Assembly: GCA_029780415.1 (NCBI GenBank) | Contig: JAKOYN010000015.1 | Span: forward strand, 1-62,219 | DNA: 62,219 nucleotides | Reading direction: 5' to 3' | DNA from: RXIX01 sp003989075 | GTDB lineage: Bacteria > Pseudomonadota > Gammaproteobacteria > Competibacterales > Competibacteraceae | Shown: one piece after another, positions 25,279-34,357 of the stretch | Layout of the letters: every line of letters starts with the position of its first letter | Position numbering within the stretch: the first letter of the stretch is position 1 | The notes under the pieces: generated by a model | Seen by the model: only the letters and a program-made list of their open reading frames with translations | Told to the model about the DNA's origin: nothing | Databases searched by the model: none | Program-made: the position numbers and the translations under genes

Positions 25279-26052
25279 TCAGGCGCCGGATCTCGTCCTC
25301 GGCGCGCTTGCGTTCGGTTCGGTAATGTCAGCGATCACCCGCAGACCGGTAAAAATCAGGTCCGGCTCCAGGCGATAGACACCCCGCAGGTATGGCAGCA
25401 GCGTCTTCGATCCGCCACCGGTCAACAGGCACACCCCAGGACCATGGGCAGCACGCATCCGCGCGGTAATGCCGTCGATGGCAGCGGCAACCGCATACGT
25501 TGCGCCACCCCAGACACCCTCGGCGGTGCTCTGGCCAAACAGTTGAATCGATCCCGGCTCCGGTGGAATCTGCTGGGTCTGCCGATATAGCGCCTCGCGC
25601 ATCAGCCGCGTGCCCGGAATAATCACCCCGCCGCGATGCTGACCATCGGTGGCCAGGGCATCGATGGTCACCGCCGTACCGCAATCCACCACGTAACAGC
25701 GCTGCCCGAGCAGCGCCCAGGCTGCAATCATCGCCACCCAGCGATCAGCGCCCAGCCGCTCCGGTTCGGCATAGGCATTGCGAACTCCGCAGGCCACCGC
25801 GCTGGACACCACGAACTCAGCATCGAGCGCCCAGGTCTGCCGAATCCACGCCGCCAGACCCGCCCGGGCCTCGGGACCCGCCACACTGACAATCAGAACC
25901 CGCGTTGGCCGCGGCAATGCCGACCACAGCCGGCCCGCCAGCTCCGCCCAGCTCTCATCACCGTGGCTGGCCTGACCATGCTGCGGCCAGACATCATCCG
26001 CGCCGCTCATCCATTTGATCCGGCTATTGCCCACGTCCGCCAGCAGTATCAC
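25279..26052 (-). CDS. coaX: Type III pantothenate kinase
   Basis: 257 residues. ASKHA-fold motifs: LLADVGNSRIKW (phosphate 1), RLGADRWVAMIAA, VVDCGTAVTIDAL (phosphate 2) and LTGGGSKTLLPYL (adenosine). It phosphorylates pantothenate, the first step of CoA synthesis, and is insensitive to CoA feedback. It overlaps birA by ATGA, a common pairing. Its last 15 or so codons may be altered by the junction with the kinase fragment. Confidence 0.94.
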   Translation of the reverse strand: MILLADVGNSRIKWMSGADDVWPQHGQASHGDESWAELAGRLWSALPRPTRVLIVSVAGPEARAGLAAWIRQTWALDAEFVVSSAVACGVRNAYAEPERLGADRWVAMIAAWALLGQRCYVVDCGTAVTIDALATDGQHRGGVIIPGTRLMREALYRQTQQIPPEPGSIQLFGQSTAEGVWGGATYAVAAAIDGITARMRAAHGPGVCLLTGGGSKTLLPYLRGVYRLEPDLIFTGLRVIADITEPNASAPRTRSGA

Positions 26053-26852
26053 GCTTCGATCCTCACGCTGACTTCTCCACCCAGATAGGGGATCAGCCGG
26101 CCATCCGCCCCTTCCAGCAGCAAAGCGCCACTGGCATCCACGCCCCGCGCGATGCCGGTCACGCTGCCCTGCGGCAAGTACAAACGCACCGGTCGCCCGG
26201 TAATCCGGTCAAAGCGCGCCCAATCCTGGGTCAGATCGGCAAATCCGCCTTGCGCAAAGCGGAGAAAGGTCTCACACAGATTACTGATCAGCACTGCCGC
26301 CAGCCGATTGCGCGACGGTAGCGCCGCACCGCAAATTTCGCGCAGATCAACCCAGGGCTGATCAATCGCGTTTGCCGACGTGCGCGGCAGATCGATATTC
26401 AGACCAATCCCTGCCACCACATGAAATTCTCCATTGAGCAGGCTGGATTCGAGCAAAATCCCGCCCAGCTTGCGTTGCTGCCACCACACATCATTTGGCC
26501 ACTTCAGCCCCACCCCCTCGACACCGATCGCCTCCAGGGTCCGGGCCACGGCGATACCGGTCGCCAGGCTCAGGCCGCTCAACGCCGTCGCCGGCACACT
26601 AAACCGCCACAGCAGCGACAAGGCCAATCCCGCCGCGAACGGCGTCAGCCAGGAACGCCCCCGCCGGCCACGTCCAGCATGCTGCTGCTCGGCAAGACAG
26701 ACCACGCCGCTCGGCCAGCCAGCCTGAGCACCAGCCAGCAGATAGCTGTTGGTAGAATCCAGAATTGCGTGAATCTCCAGCCGACTGATAGCCGCGCGTG
26801 CCGCATCGCTCAGCTCAGCCAGAATAGGGTCCCGCTCCAGTACATCCGCCAT
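26049..26852 (-). CDS. birA: Biotin-[acetyl-CoA-carboxylase] ligase without DNA-binding domain
   Basis: 267 residues. The catalytic domain has STNSYLL, the biotin-AMP loop GRGRRGRSW, LKWPNDVWW and GGILLES; a C-terminal SH3-like domain ends the protein. The N-terminal winged helix of bifunctional BirA is absent: an in-frame TGA lies six codons upstream of the ATG, so it is not hidden by a wrong start. It attaches biotin to carboxylase carrier protein but should not repress bio genes. Confidence 0.92.
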   Translation of the reverse strand: MADVLERDPILAELSDAARAAISRLEIHAILDSTNSYLLAGAQAGWPSGVVCLAEQQHAGRGRRGRSWLTPFAAGLALSLLWRFSVPATALSGLSLATGIAVARTLEAIGVEGVGLKWPNDVWWQQRKLGGILLESSLLNGEFHVVAGIGLNIDLPRTSANAIDQPWVDLREICGAALPSRNRLAAVLISNLCETFLRFAQGGFADLTQDWARFDRITGRPVRLYLPQGSVTGIARGVDASGALLLEGADGRLIPYLGGEVSVRIEA

Positions 26853-26887
26853 GCACTCATCCCGTATTCACGCCAGGGTAACGAAAA

Positions 26888-26915
26888 CCGCCTTCCCTCG
26901 GCAGAAGGAAGGCGG
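26888..26915 (-). terminator. Terminator closing the cco operon
   Basis: CCGCCTTCC, ten-base loop, GGAAGGCGG, followed on the minus strand by TTTTCG. It separates the cco genes from birA. Confidence 0.7.
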
Positions 26916-26995
26916 CTCGTCATACAGAAAGGATAGAACACCATCCAGCCCGTGCGGCCTTCACCGCACCAACAGAAGGCCTCTGCGGCAATCGC

Positions 26996-27097
26996 CTAGA
27001 ACAGAGTCGACCAAGGCACAACCGAAAGAAAGCTCAGCCACGCAGCAACAATCAGCAGGATCACAATCACGAGCGGGAAATTCTGAAAGGTGAACAT
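26996..27097 (-). CDS. Small single-TM protein at the end of the cco operon (33 aa)
   Basis: From ATG 27097 to TAG 26996-26998. The product starts MFTFQNFP, has a continuous hydrophobic core (about residues 8-27, LVIVILLIVAAWLSFL) and ends VPWSTLF. AAGGAG lies seven bases before the ATG, the best ribosome binding site of the region. It follows ccoS by about 47 bases on the same strand and precedes a terminator, so it is the last gene of the oxidase operon. I do not recognise a family. Small single-helix subunits occur in haem-copper and bd oxidases (CcoM, CydX), so an oxidase subunit or assembly factor is a reasonable inference. Confidence 0.6.
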   Translation of the reverse strand: MFTFQNFPLVIVILLIVAAWLSFLSVVPWSTLF

Positions 27098-27135
27098 CGT
27101 TATTCTCCTTGCGGTTTTATAAGATCATGCTACCC

Positions 27136-27165
27136 GATAAGCCCTTAACCGTTCAAGGGCTTATC
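27136..27165 (-). promoter_or_regulatory. Perfect hairpin overlapping the ccoS stop
   Basis: GATAAGCCCTT, eight-base loop, AAGGGCTTATC: an 11-bp perfect stem spanning the last ccoS codons. No U run follows on either strand, so it is better read as an mRNA stability or processing element between ccoS and the small ORF. Confidence 0.6.
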
Positions 27166-27342
27166 ATCATCGGCCCGGTCACGGTAGCGGGGAATGCGCG
27201 GGTCGTCATCGTCCATGAGAATGCGATGGGCCGGCCCTTCGAGATCATCGAACTGGCCACTGCGCACCGCCCAGATAAAACCCCACAGCGCTACGCCAAC
27301 CACACCAAGCGCCATCGGGATCAACAAGTACAGGATTCGCAT
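27145..27342 (-). CDS. ccoS: cbb3 oxidase maturation protein CcoS
   Basis: 65 residues. One N-terminal helix (ILYLLIPMALGVVGVALWGFIWAV) is followed by the conserved SGQFDDLEGPAHRILMDDD. CcoS is needed for cofactor insertion into the cbb3 catalytic subunit. It lies 19 bases after ccoI. Confidence 0.93.
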   Translation of the reverse strand: MRILYLLIPMALGVVGVALWGFIWAVRSGQFDDLEGPAHRILMDDDDPRIPRYRDRADDDKPLNG

Positions 27343-27361
27343 GGGATCTCACTTTCCGCAG

Positions 27362-29821
27362 TCAGGATTGCCGGAGCCGGAGCGCATTGACCACCACCAG
27401 CAGTGAACTGAACGACATACCAATCGCCGACATCCAGGGCGTCAACCAACCGCCAGCCGCCAAGGGTAATGCGATCAGATTGTAGCCGATCGCCCAAGCG
27501 AAATTCTCACGCATGATCACCAGGGTACGCCGCGCCATATCAACACCGCGCACCACCTGCTCCAGCCGTTCCGACAGCAGAATCATATCCGCAGTCGCAT
27601 GGGCAAGCTGCGTACCGCTGCCCATCGCCAGCGAGATCTGGGCTGCGGCCAGTACCGGCGCATCGTTGACGCCATCACCGACCATCGCCACCACCGCGCC
27701 CTGCTGCTGCAGTACACGCACCCGCTCCAGCTTGTCCTGAGGTGACAGGCCACCCATGGCAGTCGGAATCGCCAGTTCGGCCGCGACATGGGCCACCACC
27801 TCGGGCCGGTCACCACTGAGCAGTTCCACCTGCAAACCCCGCGCCTGCAGCGCCGCCACCATGTCAGCCGCGCCGGGGCGCAGGGCATCGCTTAACTGGA
27901 ACCAAGCCAGCAGGCCCCGCTCATCGCCCAGCGCCACCCAGGTGCTGGCCGCATCCAGATCATCGCGCAGGGCGATCGCCTCCGGACACAGCGCTGCGAC
28001 AAAGGTCGGCCGCCCCACCCGATAACAGCGTCCGTCGAGCCAGCCCTCGACACCGCTGCCGGGCGTATTGCGCCACTCGCTGACCAGCGGCACGCCAGCA
28101 CCAGCCGCCGCCATCAAGGCCCGGCCAACCGGATGTTCCGAGCCCCGCTCCAGGGCCGCTGCCAGCGCCAGGCACTGGCGTGGTTCCAGATCGGCTACCG
28201 CTTCAACCGCCACCACCTGCGGCCGGCCATAGCTCAGGGTGCCGGTCTTGTCGAAAATGATGTGCGTCACCTGGGCCAGCGTTTCCAGGGCATGGCCGCG
28301 GGTGGTCAGAATACCCTGGCGCGTCAGGGCGCCCGTGGCCGCAACCATCGCGGTCGGGGTCGCCAGCGACAGCGCGCAGGGACAGGTCACCACCAGTACC
28401 GCCAGGGTGATGCGAAACGCGGTATCAAAATTTGCCCAGTACCACCAGGCCAGAAAGACCAGCACCGACACCAGCAGCAGCGCTGCTACGAAATGGGCAG
28501 CGATCCGATCCGTCAGCAGTGCTAGGCGCGGTTTTTCCCCCTGGGCACGATCAAGCAGGCGCACAATCGCTGACAGCACGGTCTCGGCGCCCACCTTGTC
28601 GATGCACATCACCAGCGGACTCTCGATATTCACCGAACCGCCAATCAGCGCATCGCCGGCCTGCCGGGGCAACGGCAGACTCTCGCCGGTCAGCAAGGAC
28701 TCATCGACGCTGCTGGCGCCCTCCTCGACCCGGCCATCGGCGGGAATGGTATCGCCGGGCCGCACCAGCACCCGATCGCCCGGCGCCAGTTCGGCGCTCG
28801 GTACCACGGTTTCAGTACCACCGGCATCCAGACGAATGGCGGTCGCCGGCAGCATCCGCACTAGCGCTTCGGAAATCTGTCCGGCCCGATGGCGGGCGGC
28901 CATCTCCAGGAAACGTCCGGTCAGCAGGAAAAACACGAACATGGTCACCGAGTCGTAATAGACCTCGCCATCACCACGCCAGGTATGCCAGACACTGGCG
29001 GCAAACGCTGCCAGTACCGCCAGCGCCACCGGCACATCCATGCCCAACTGATGGCGGCGCAGATCGCGCGTAGCGGCAGTAAAAAACGGCTGCGCCGCAT
29101 AGGCCACCACCGGCGCGGCCAGCACCAGGCTGATCCAGCGCAGAAACTGGCGGATCCATTCCTCCATGCCCTGCGCCTCGCCGACATACAGGCCCACCGC
29201 CAGCATCATGACCTGCATCGAGCCCAGTCCGGCCACCGCCAGTCGGCGCAACGCCACCGCACGCTCGCGCTTTTGCAGCGATTCCTGACGACTCGGATCA
29301 AAGGGATGGGCGATGTAGCCAATCGCGGCGATGGCGGCCAGAATGGTGCTGAGCTTGGTCTGGCGCTCGTCCCAACGCACCCGGGCGCGATGCGTGGAGT
29401 AGTTGACGCGGAATTCCAGCACCCCAGGCAGCGCGTTGACATGGTGCTCGTTGAGCCAGACACAGGCGGCACAGACGATCCCTTCCAGGATCAGCGCCGC
29501 TTCGCGTACATGCTCGTCCTCCTGGCGGACAAAGCTCTGCTGCAAATCGCCGCGATCGTACAGTTCCAGACCGCGCAACTGTTCCGGAATCAGGTCTTCG
29601 GCGCGGCGCGAGGGCGCGGTGCGATGCTGATAAAAATCGCTCAGGCCAGCAGCCACAATCGCTTCCGCGACCGCCGCACAGCCGTGGCAGCACATCGGCT
29701 GCTGCTGGCCATTGATCACGGCTGTATAGGTGGTGCCGGTCACGACCGGCAGACCACAGTGAAAGCAACTGATGTCGATACGGGTGGCGTCGGACGCCCG
29801 GGATTCAGCGGTCATGGACAT
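27362..29821 (-). CDS. ccoI: P1B-type copper-exporting ATPase CcoI (FixI)
   Basis: 819 residues. An N-terminal Cys-rich segment (CFHCGLPV, MCCHGCAAV) precedes a heavy-metal-associated domain with CAACVWL. Eight helices follow, with TCPCALSLATPTA (metal site), DKTGTLSYG (phosphorylated Asp) and GDGVNDAPVLAAAQ (hinge). It delivers copper for CuB of cbb3 oxidase. Two ATGs (29821, 29815) are possible starts. Confidence 0.95.
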   Translation of the reverse strand: MSMTAESRASDATRIDISCFHCGLPVVTGTTYTAVINGQQQPMCCHGCAAVAEAIVAAGLSDFYQHRTAPSRRAEDLIPEQLRGLELYDRGDLQQSFVRQEDEHVREAALILEGIVCAACVWLNEHHVNALPGVLEFRVNYSTHRARVRWDERQTKLSTILAAIAAIGYIAHPFDPSRQESLQKRERAVALRRLAVAGLGSMQVMMLAVGLYVGEAQGMEEWIRQFLRWISLVLAAPVVAYAAQPFFTAATRDLRRHQLGMDVPVALAVLAAFAASVWHTWRGDGEVYYDSVTMFVFFLLTGRFLEMAARHRAGQISEALVRMLPATAIRLDAGGTETVVPSAELAPGDRVLVRPGDTIPADGRVEEGASSVDESLLTGESLPLPRQAGDALIGGSVNIESPLVMCIDKVGAETVLSAIVRLLDRAQGEKPRLALLTDRIAAHFVAALLLVSVLVFLAWWYWANFDTAFRITLAVLVVTCPCALSLATPTAMVAATGALTRQGILTTRGHALETLAQVTHIIFDKTGTLSYGRPQVVAVEAVADLEPRQCLALAAALERGSEHPVGRALMAAAGAGVPLVSEWRNTPGSGVEGWLDGRCYRVGRPTFVAALCPEAIALRDDLDAASTWVALGDERGLLAWFQLSDALRPGAADMVAALQARGLQVELLSGDRPEVVAHVAAELAIPTAMGGLSPQDKLERVRVLQQQGAVVAMVGDGVNDAPVLAAAQISLAMGSGTQLAHATADMILLSERLEQVVRGVDMARRTLVIMRENFAWAIGYNLIALPLAAGGWLTPWMSAIGMSFSSLLVVVNALRLRQS

Positions 29822-29880
29822 GGCAGGTGAGCGCGGGATACCGCGGGACAGGGCAACGGAAACGCCAGAGCAGGGCCGGG

Positions 29881-30681
29881 CTACTGACTGTCCAGCACCC
29901 GGGTACTGGCCCGGATCTCGTGTATATCCGCATCCTTGCGTACCTGCAACACCAGATTCCAGCTACCGGGCCCCGGCAGGCTCACCGGCGCTTCATAAAC
30001 GCCGGGCGCGGTTTCGGTGAGGACGAAATCAACATCCAGCGTGCTGGTCGAGGGGCGCAGGAAGCGCCCGGCGACCTGCGCACCGCTGATCGGGTTACCC
30101 TCGCGACTGTGCACCGTGATCCGGAACGGAGTCGGCGTGCCGCTGACCGGGTCGCGCAGCCAGCCTTTCTGTACCTGCCAGCCGCGCTGGTGCTGCTGCT
30201 CGACCTGCTGCAGATACTGGTTATACAGCGCTTCCTTCTTCTGGAAATCGTGCGAAATCACCCCAGGGAATACCGATAGCACCGGGCGGTCACCCGCCGC
30301 TGGATCCGGCAGCAGCCAGCTACGCAGCGCCACCGGTAAACCGCGCTCGGCGACGGCGATGAAAACCGCGCCGAGCACGACCACGACGATGAAAAAGCTG
30401 CTGATGGCAATCGGTCCCCAATGCAGACGCTGGCCACTGCTGCGGATACCAAGCAGCATGCCGCAGGCCAGCGCCGTCAGCAGGTAAATTGCCAGGTGAA
30501 TGGCGAATATGTCGCCGCCGGGCCAGCGCAGGATGCTATACGGCACATAAAGTGCCACCGTGACCAGTGCGGTCACCGTAGCCGCCCATTGCGCGCTGAC
30601 GCGCGCGATGTAAATCAGGCCAAGATTGGCCAGCACGATCAGCCCCGCACCGAGGCCAAGGCTGAGCAGCAGGTCCGTCAT
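29881..30681 (-). CDS. ccoH: FixH/CcoH family protein with extra N-terminal membrane domain
   Basis: 266 residues. The last 150 or so form a usual FixH: one helix (SSFFIVVVVLGAVFIAVA) and a periplasmic beta domain with DFQKKEALYN and ISGAQVAGRFLRPST. The first 100 residues add three to four helices (LGLGAGLIVLANLGLIYIA onward) not found in the 150-170-residue classical FixH. It assists cbb3 assembly and is placed between ccoG and ccoI. Confidence 0.85.
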   Translation of the reverse strand: MTDLLLSLGLGAGLIVLANLGLIYIARVSAQWAATVTALVTVALYVPYSILRWPGGDIFAIHLAIYLLTALACGMLLGIRSSGQRLHWGPIAISSFFIVVVVLGAVFIAVAERGLPVALRSWLLPDPAAGDRPVLSVFPGVISHDFQKKEALYNQYLQQVEQQHQRGWQVQKGWLRDPVSGTPTPFRITVHSREGNPISGAQVAGRFLRPSTSTLDVDFVLTETAPGVYEAPVSLPGPGSWNLVLQVRKDADIHEIRASTRVLDSQ

Positions 30682-30684
30682 GAA

Positions 30685-32136
30685 TCAATCGCCTTCCGGA
30701 AGGTAAAAAGGTACCTGACGTTGAATGGGCGCGGTTTTCGCGCCTTCCAGCACTTCGATGATGAAGTTCACCTTTTCGCGCTCACCGTCGTGTTCGCGGC
30801 GCTCGCGGCCCTCATGGTCATCATCCTGACGCGGCGGTAACTGGACCCGCGCCAGCAGCTTGATACGCTGTTGCGGCGCCAGCTCCAGACGCTCCATGCC
30901 ATCCATGTCCAGGGTGGCGCCCGGCAGCCCTTCGATACGCACCGCTACCGTCATCGGCACCGTCAGCTTGTTATTCAGCTTCACTTCGTAGCTGTTGCGG
31001 ATACCGCCGTCGGACAGGCGGGTATACAACGGCTGACGAATTTGCTCAACCATGGCGGTATAGGGCGCACTGGTCAACACACTCCAGATCAGGATTCCGG
31101 TTGCCGCAGTCAGAATGACGCCATAGCCAATGGTCTTGGGCTTGAGCAGGGTGGTCTTCCTGCCGTTGAGCGCATTCTCGGAGGTATAGGCGATCAGGCC
31201 GCGTGGCCACTTCATGTTGTCCATGATCGCGTCGCAGGCGTCGATGCACAGTGCGCAGGAAATACACTGATACTGCAGGCCGTTGCGAATATCGATGCCG
31301 ACCGGGCACACCTGTACGCAGTAGCCGCAGTCGATGCAGTCACCGACGTTCTGCGCCTGGCGTTCCTCACGGGTCTTGATGCCCTTGCCGAGCTTGGCGC
31401 GCCCCTTGCTGCCTTCGCCGCGCGCGCTGTCATAGGAAATGATCAGCGTGTCATGGTCAAACATGGCGCTCTGGAAGCGGGCATAGGGGCACATATAGGT
31501 GCAGACCTGCTCGCGCGCCAGGCCGGCCATGACGAAGGTGGTCAGCGTCAGGAACAGGGTGGTGAAGTAGGCAGCATAGGGCGCCCGGCCGGTGAGAAAT
31601 TCGATGACCAGGGTCGGGGCGTCTACCCAATACATGGTAAAGGTCAGTCCGGACCAGAACGCCACCAGCAGCCACAAAGCATAGGTACCGCCCTTTTTAA
31701 TCAGTTTTTCCCGATCCCAGGGTGCTTTATCCAGACGCATCCGCGCCGGGCGCTCACCCTGCACCCAGTGCTCGATCATCATGAACAGGTCGGTCCACAG
31801 GGTTTGGAAACAGAAATAACCGCACCAGATCCGCCCGGCCAGGCCGGTGACGAAGAACAGCAGGATGGCGAAGATAATCAGCACACCCGCCAGCCAGAAG
31901 ATGTCCTGCACCTGGATGGTCAGGCTGAAGATGTAGAAATGCCGGCCCGGCAGATCATAGAGCACGGCCTGATCCGGCGCGTTCAAACGCTCCCAGCGCA
32001 CCCAGGGCAACAGGAAAAACACCAGATAGGCCAGCACCAGGACACCGGTTTTCAGCGTGCGGAAGCGGCCTTTGACGGAGCGCGGATAGATCGGAATGCG
32101 CTTTTGGTAAAGCTGTTGATTGGTCTCTTCGGACAT
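30685..32136 (-). CDS. ccoG: cbb3 oxidase accessory protein CcoG (FixG/RdxA)
   Basis: 483 residues. Membrane helices flank a 2[4Fe-4S] ferredoxin domain, CIDCGYCVQVCP and CISCALCIDACD, and an Ig-like FixG C-terminal domain. A charged insert (RQDDDHEGRERREHDGERE) sits near the C-terminus. CcoG acts as a cupric reductase in cbb3 maturation. It ends four bases from ccoH. Confidence 0.95.
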   Translation of the reverse strand: MSEETNQQLYQKRIPIYPRSVKGRFRTLKTGVLVLAYLVFFLLPWVRWERLNAPDQAVLYDLPGRHFYIFSLTIQVQDIFWLAGVLIIFAILLFFVTGLAGRIWCGYFCFQTLWTDLFMMIEHWVQGERPARMRLDKAPWDREKLIKKGGTYALWLLVAFWSGLTFTMYWVDAPTLVIEFLTGRAPYAAYFTTLFLTLTTFVMAGLAREQVCTYMCPYARFQSAMFDHDTLIISYDSARGEGSKGRAKLGKGIKTREERQAQNVGDCIDCGYCVQVCPVGIDIRNGLQYQCISCALCIDACDAIMDNMKWPRGLIAYTSENALNGRKTTLLKPKTIGYGVILTAATGILIWSVLTSAPYTAMVEQIRQPLYTRLSDGGIRNSYEVKLNNKLTVPMTVAVRIEGLPGATLDMDGMERLELAPQQRIKLLARVQLPPRQDDDHEGRERREHDGEREKVNFIIEVLEGAKTAPIQRQVPFYLPEGD

Positions 32137-32286
32137 GGTCCACCCGATTGACGATTAAATGGCATGAACGGTTATCTTGGCGACCGCCCAGGCCCCAAGT
32201 CATTGCGATCCGTCAGGCACTTCCCAGCGACGGGCCTTGAACTATCGGATATTCCAGGAAAATGATGGAGGCGAGGCATACAAACA

Positions 32287-32312
32287 CTTCACCCCCCAGC
32301 CGGGGGGTGAAG
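32287..32312 (-). terminator. Hairpin between ccoP and ccoG
   Basis: CTTCACCCCCC, AGCC loop, GGGGGGTGAAG: a perfect 11-bp stem without a U tail. It likely sets the structural genes apart from the maturation genes by attenuation or by mRNA 3'-end protection. Confidence 0.55.
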
Positions 32313-32353
32313 GCACAGCGAGGCGCGCGGTCGGAAACCGCGGGGATCGTCGG

Positions 32354-33310
32354 TTACTTGGCGCCGCCGAGCTGGTGAACGTAAACCGCCAACAATTTAA
32401 TATCGATGGGGCTCAGGCGATCCTGCCAGGCCGGCATCACCCGGGTGTTATTCACGCCCTTGGTGACGAAGTCCTTGACCACCGTCTTCTTGTCCTGCGG
32501 GGTCTTCTGCGCCGATACGTCAGCAATCGCCCAGATCTTGTCGGTCAGATTGGCTGCACCCTGCGAGGCCAGACCCTTGCCATTGGCTCCATGGCAGTAA
32601 TAGCAGCCACCGACCTGGCCCTGGAAGATTTCCTTGCCGCGTTCAGCAGCGGCGCTGGCCGGTACTTCATTCGACAGGGTCAGGACGTACTCAGCCACGT
32701 CATCCAGCTGCTCGGGCTTGAGTACCGCGCCAAAGGCCGGCATGAAGCCCTTGCGGCCATTGACCAGGGTCTCGTGGATTTTGTCCATGCTGCCACCCCA
32801 CAGCCAGTCATCATCGGTGAGGTTCGGGTACATGCCGACCACGCCCTGACCGCCACGACCGTGGCAGGCCGCGCAGTTGTCGCCAAACAGGCCCTTGCCG
32901 ACCGAGCGCACGAACTCCATCATCTGCGGATCCTTGACGATCTGTTCGTAGCTGGCGGCCTGCACCTTGGCCAGCATGGCCTTGCGCTGCTGGTCACCGG
33001 CAGCAGTGCCCAGATCTTCGAGCAGTTGCGAGCGGGTGTTCCAGCGGTATTCCTGTGCCTGTTCCTTGCCGGTCGCCTTGTCGGTGACGGTGTAGTTGAC
33101 GGTACTCATTCCCTTAAGCCAGCTGTCGCCGACCGGCCAGGACGGATAGATCAGCCAATACAGCACCGAGAACACCACGGTCCCGTAGAAGGACCATAGC
33201 CACCAGCGCGGCAGGGGGTTGTTGTATTCCTGAAGATCACCGTCCCAGGCGTGGCCGGTGGTCTGGACCGCACCGGATTTTTGTTGTGCATTTACTGTGT
33301 TATCACTCAT
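32354..33310 (-). CDS. ccoP: cbb3 oxidase dihaem subunit CcoP
   Basis: 318 residues. The N-terminal helix WWLWSFYGTVVFSVLYWLIYP anchors two cytochrome c domains with CAACHG and CYYCHG haem sites. It receives electrons from soluble c-type cytochromes. It overlaps ccoQ by eight bases. Confidence 0.96.
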   Translation of the reverse strand: MSDNTVNAQQKSGAVQTTGHAWDGDLQEYNNPLPRWWLWSFYGTVVFSVLYWLIYPSWPVGDSWLKGMSTVNYTVTDKATGKEQAQEYRWNTRSQLLEDLGTAAGDQQRKAMLAKVQAASYEQIVKDPQMMEFVRSVGKGLFGDNCAACHGRGGQGVVGMYPNLTDDDWLWGGSMDKIHETLVNGRKGFMPAFGAVLKPEQLDDVAEYVLTLSNEVPASAAAERGKEIFQGQVGGCYYCHGANGKGLASQGAANLTDKIWAIADVSAQKTPQDKKTVVKDFVTKGVNNTRVMPAWQDRLSPIDIKLLAVYVHQLGGAK

Positions 33311-33539
33311 TGTCCATCACCTTGCGGGATTGGGAATGGTGTTCAGCCCGAGTCGCGCTGGACTGGCGAGGATCGTCGTCATCGTCAAGCGGGATGTACT
33401 TGTAGGACTCCAGCCGCTGGCTGCGGCGCCGACCGGTGAAGACATAAAGCACGACACCACAGAAGGCGCCAAAGAACAGCACCAGTGCCAGGGGCTTGGA
33501 ATTCTCCATGTGGGTAAACCACATCAGCCAGTCGAACAT
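33303..33539 (-). CDS. ccoQ: cbb3 oxidase small subunit CcoQ
   Basis: 78 residues, one helix (LALVLFFGAFCGVVLYVFTG) and the tail SYKYIPLDDDDDP. It stabilises the CcoNOP core. It overlaps ccoP. Confidence 0.92.
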   Translation of the reverse strand: MFDWLMWFTHMENSKPLALVLFFGAFCGVVLYVFTGRRRSQRLESYKYIPLDDDDDPRQSSATRAEHHSQSRKVMDNE

Positions 33540-33593
33540 CGGGCGGAATCTCCATCCGGCCTCTTCCCGGAGGAAGAGACCGCGAGTCGGTCG

Positions 33594-34328
33594 TTAGCGG
33601 AACGTGGCGAAATAGCCTTCGTCATACTTGTTGAAGTCGACCATCGTGCCGAGCACCTGCAGATAGGCGACCAGCGCTTCCATTTCGGTGACCCGATTAG
33701 GCATGCCGTCGAAGTCCTTCTCACGCGCCTGCTGCAGGAGATTATCCTGGGCCTGGCTGATGTCGAGCTGATCGGCGATCGCCTTACCGAACTTGGTGAC
33801 GTTGGCGTCATATTCGGCCTGGGTCACCGAATAGGGCACGCCGGTCGCGCGCAGGGCACGCATCCGGTCGGCCACATCTGAGTAATCCAGATCGGTATTC
33901 AGCAGCCAGGGGTAGTTGGGCATGATGGACTGCGGCACCACCGAGCGCGGCGCAACCAGATGCTGGACGTGCCACTGATTGGAGTACTTGCCGCCCACCC
34001 GGGCCAGATCAGGGCCGGTGCGCTTTGAGCCCCACTGGAACGGATGGTCATATTGCGACTCGGCCGCCAGCGAGTAATGGCCATAGCGCAGCCACTCATC
34101 GCGGAACGGACGGATCTGCTGGGAATGGCACAGATAGCAGCCTTCACGTACATAGATATCGCGGCCACGCATTTCCAGCGGCGTGTAGGGTCGTACCCCA
34201 TCCACTTTTTCAACCGTCTCGTTGATGTAGAACAGCGGGACGATTTCCACCAGACCACCGATGCTGATCACAAACAGGATCAGCAGGATCATCAGGCCGG
34301 AGTTGGTTTCGATGTGTTCGTGTCGCAT
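33594..34328 (-). CDS. ccoO: cbb3 oxidase monohaem subunit CcoO
   Basis: 244 residues. The N-terminal helix LMILLILFVISIGGLVEIVP is followed by the haem c site CYLCHS in REGCYLCHSQQIRPFRDEWL and the YSLAAESQYDHPFQWGSKRTGPDLAR stretch in two parts typical of FixO. It passes electrons from CcoP to CcoN. Confidence 0.96.
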   Translation of the reverse strand: MRHEHIETNSGLMILLILFVISIGGLVEIVPLFYINETVEKVDGVRPYTPLEMRGRDIYVREGCYLCHSQQIRPFRDEWLRYGHYSLAAESQYDHPFQWGSKRTGPDLARVGGKYSNQWHVQHLVAPRSVVPQSIMPNYPWLLNTDLDYSDVADRMRALRATGVPYSVTQAEYDANVTKFGKAIADQLDISQAQDNLLQQAREKDFDGMPNRVTEMEALVAYLQVLGTMVDFNKYDEGYFATFR

Positions 34329-34357
34329 GACTGTTTAGTCTCCGGAAAATCGTTCGC

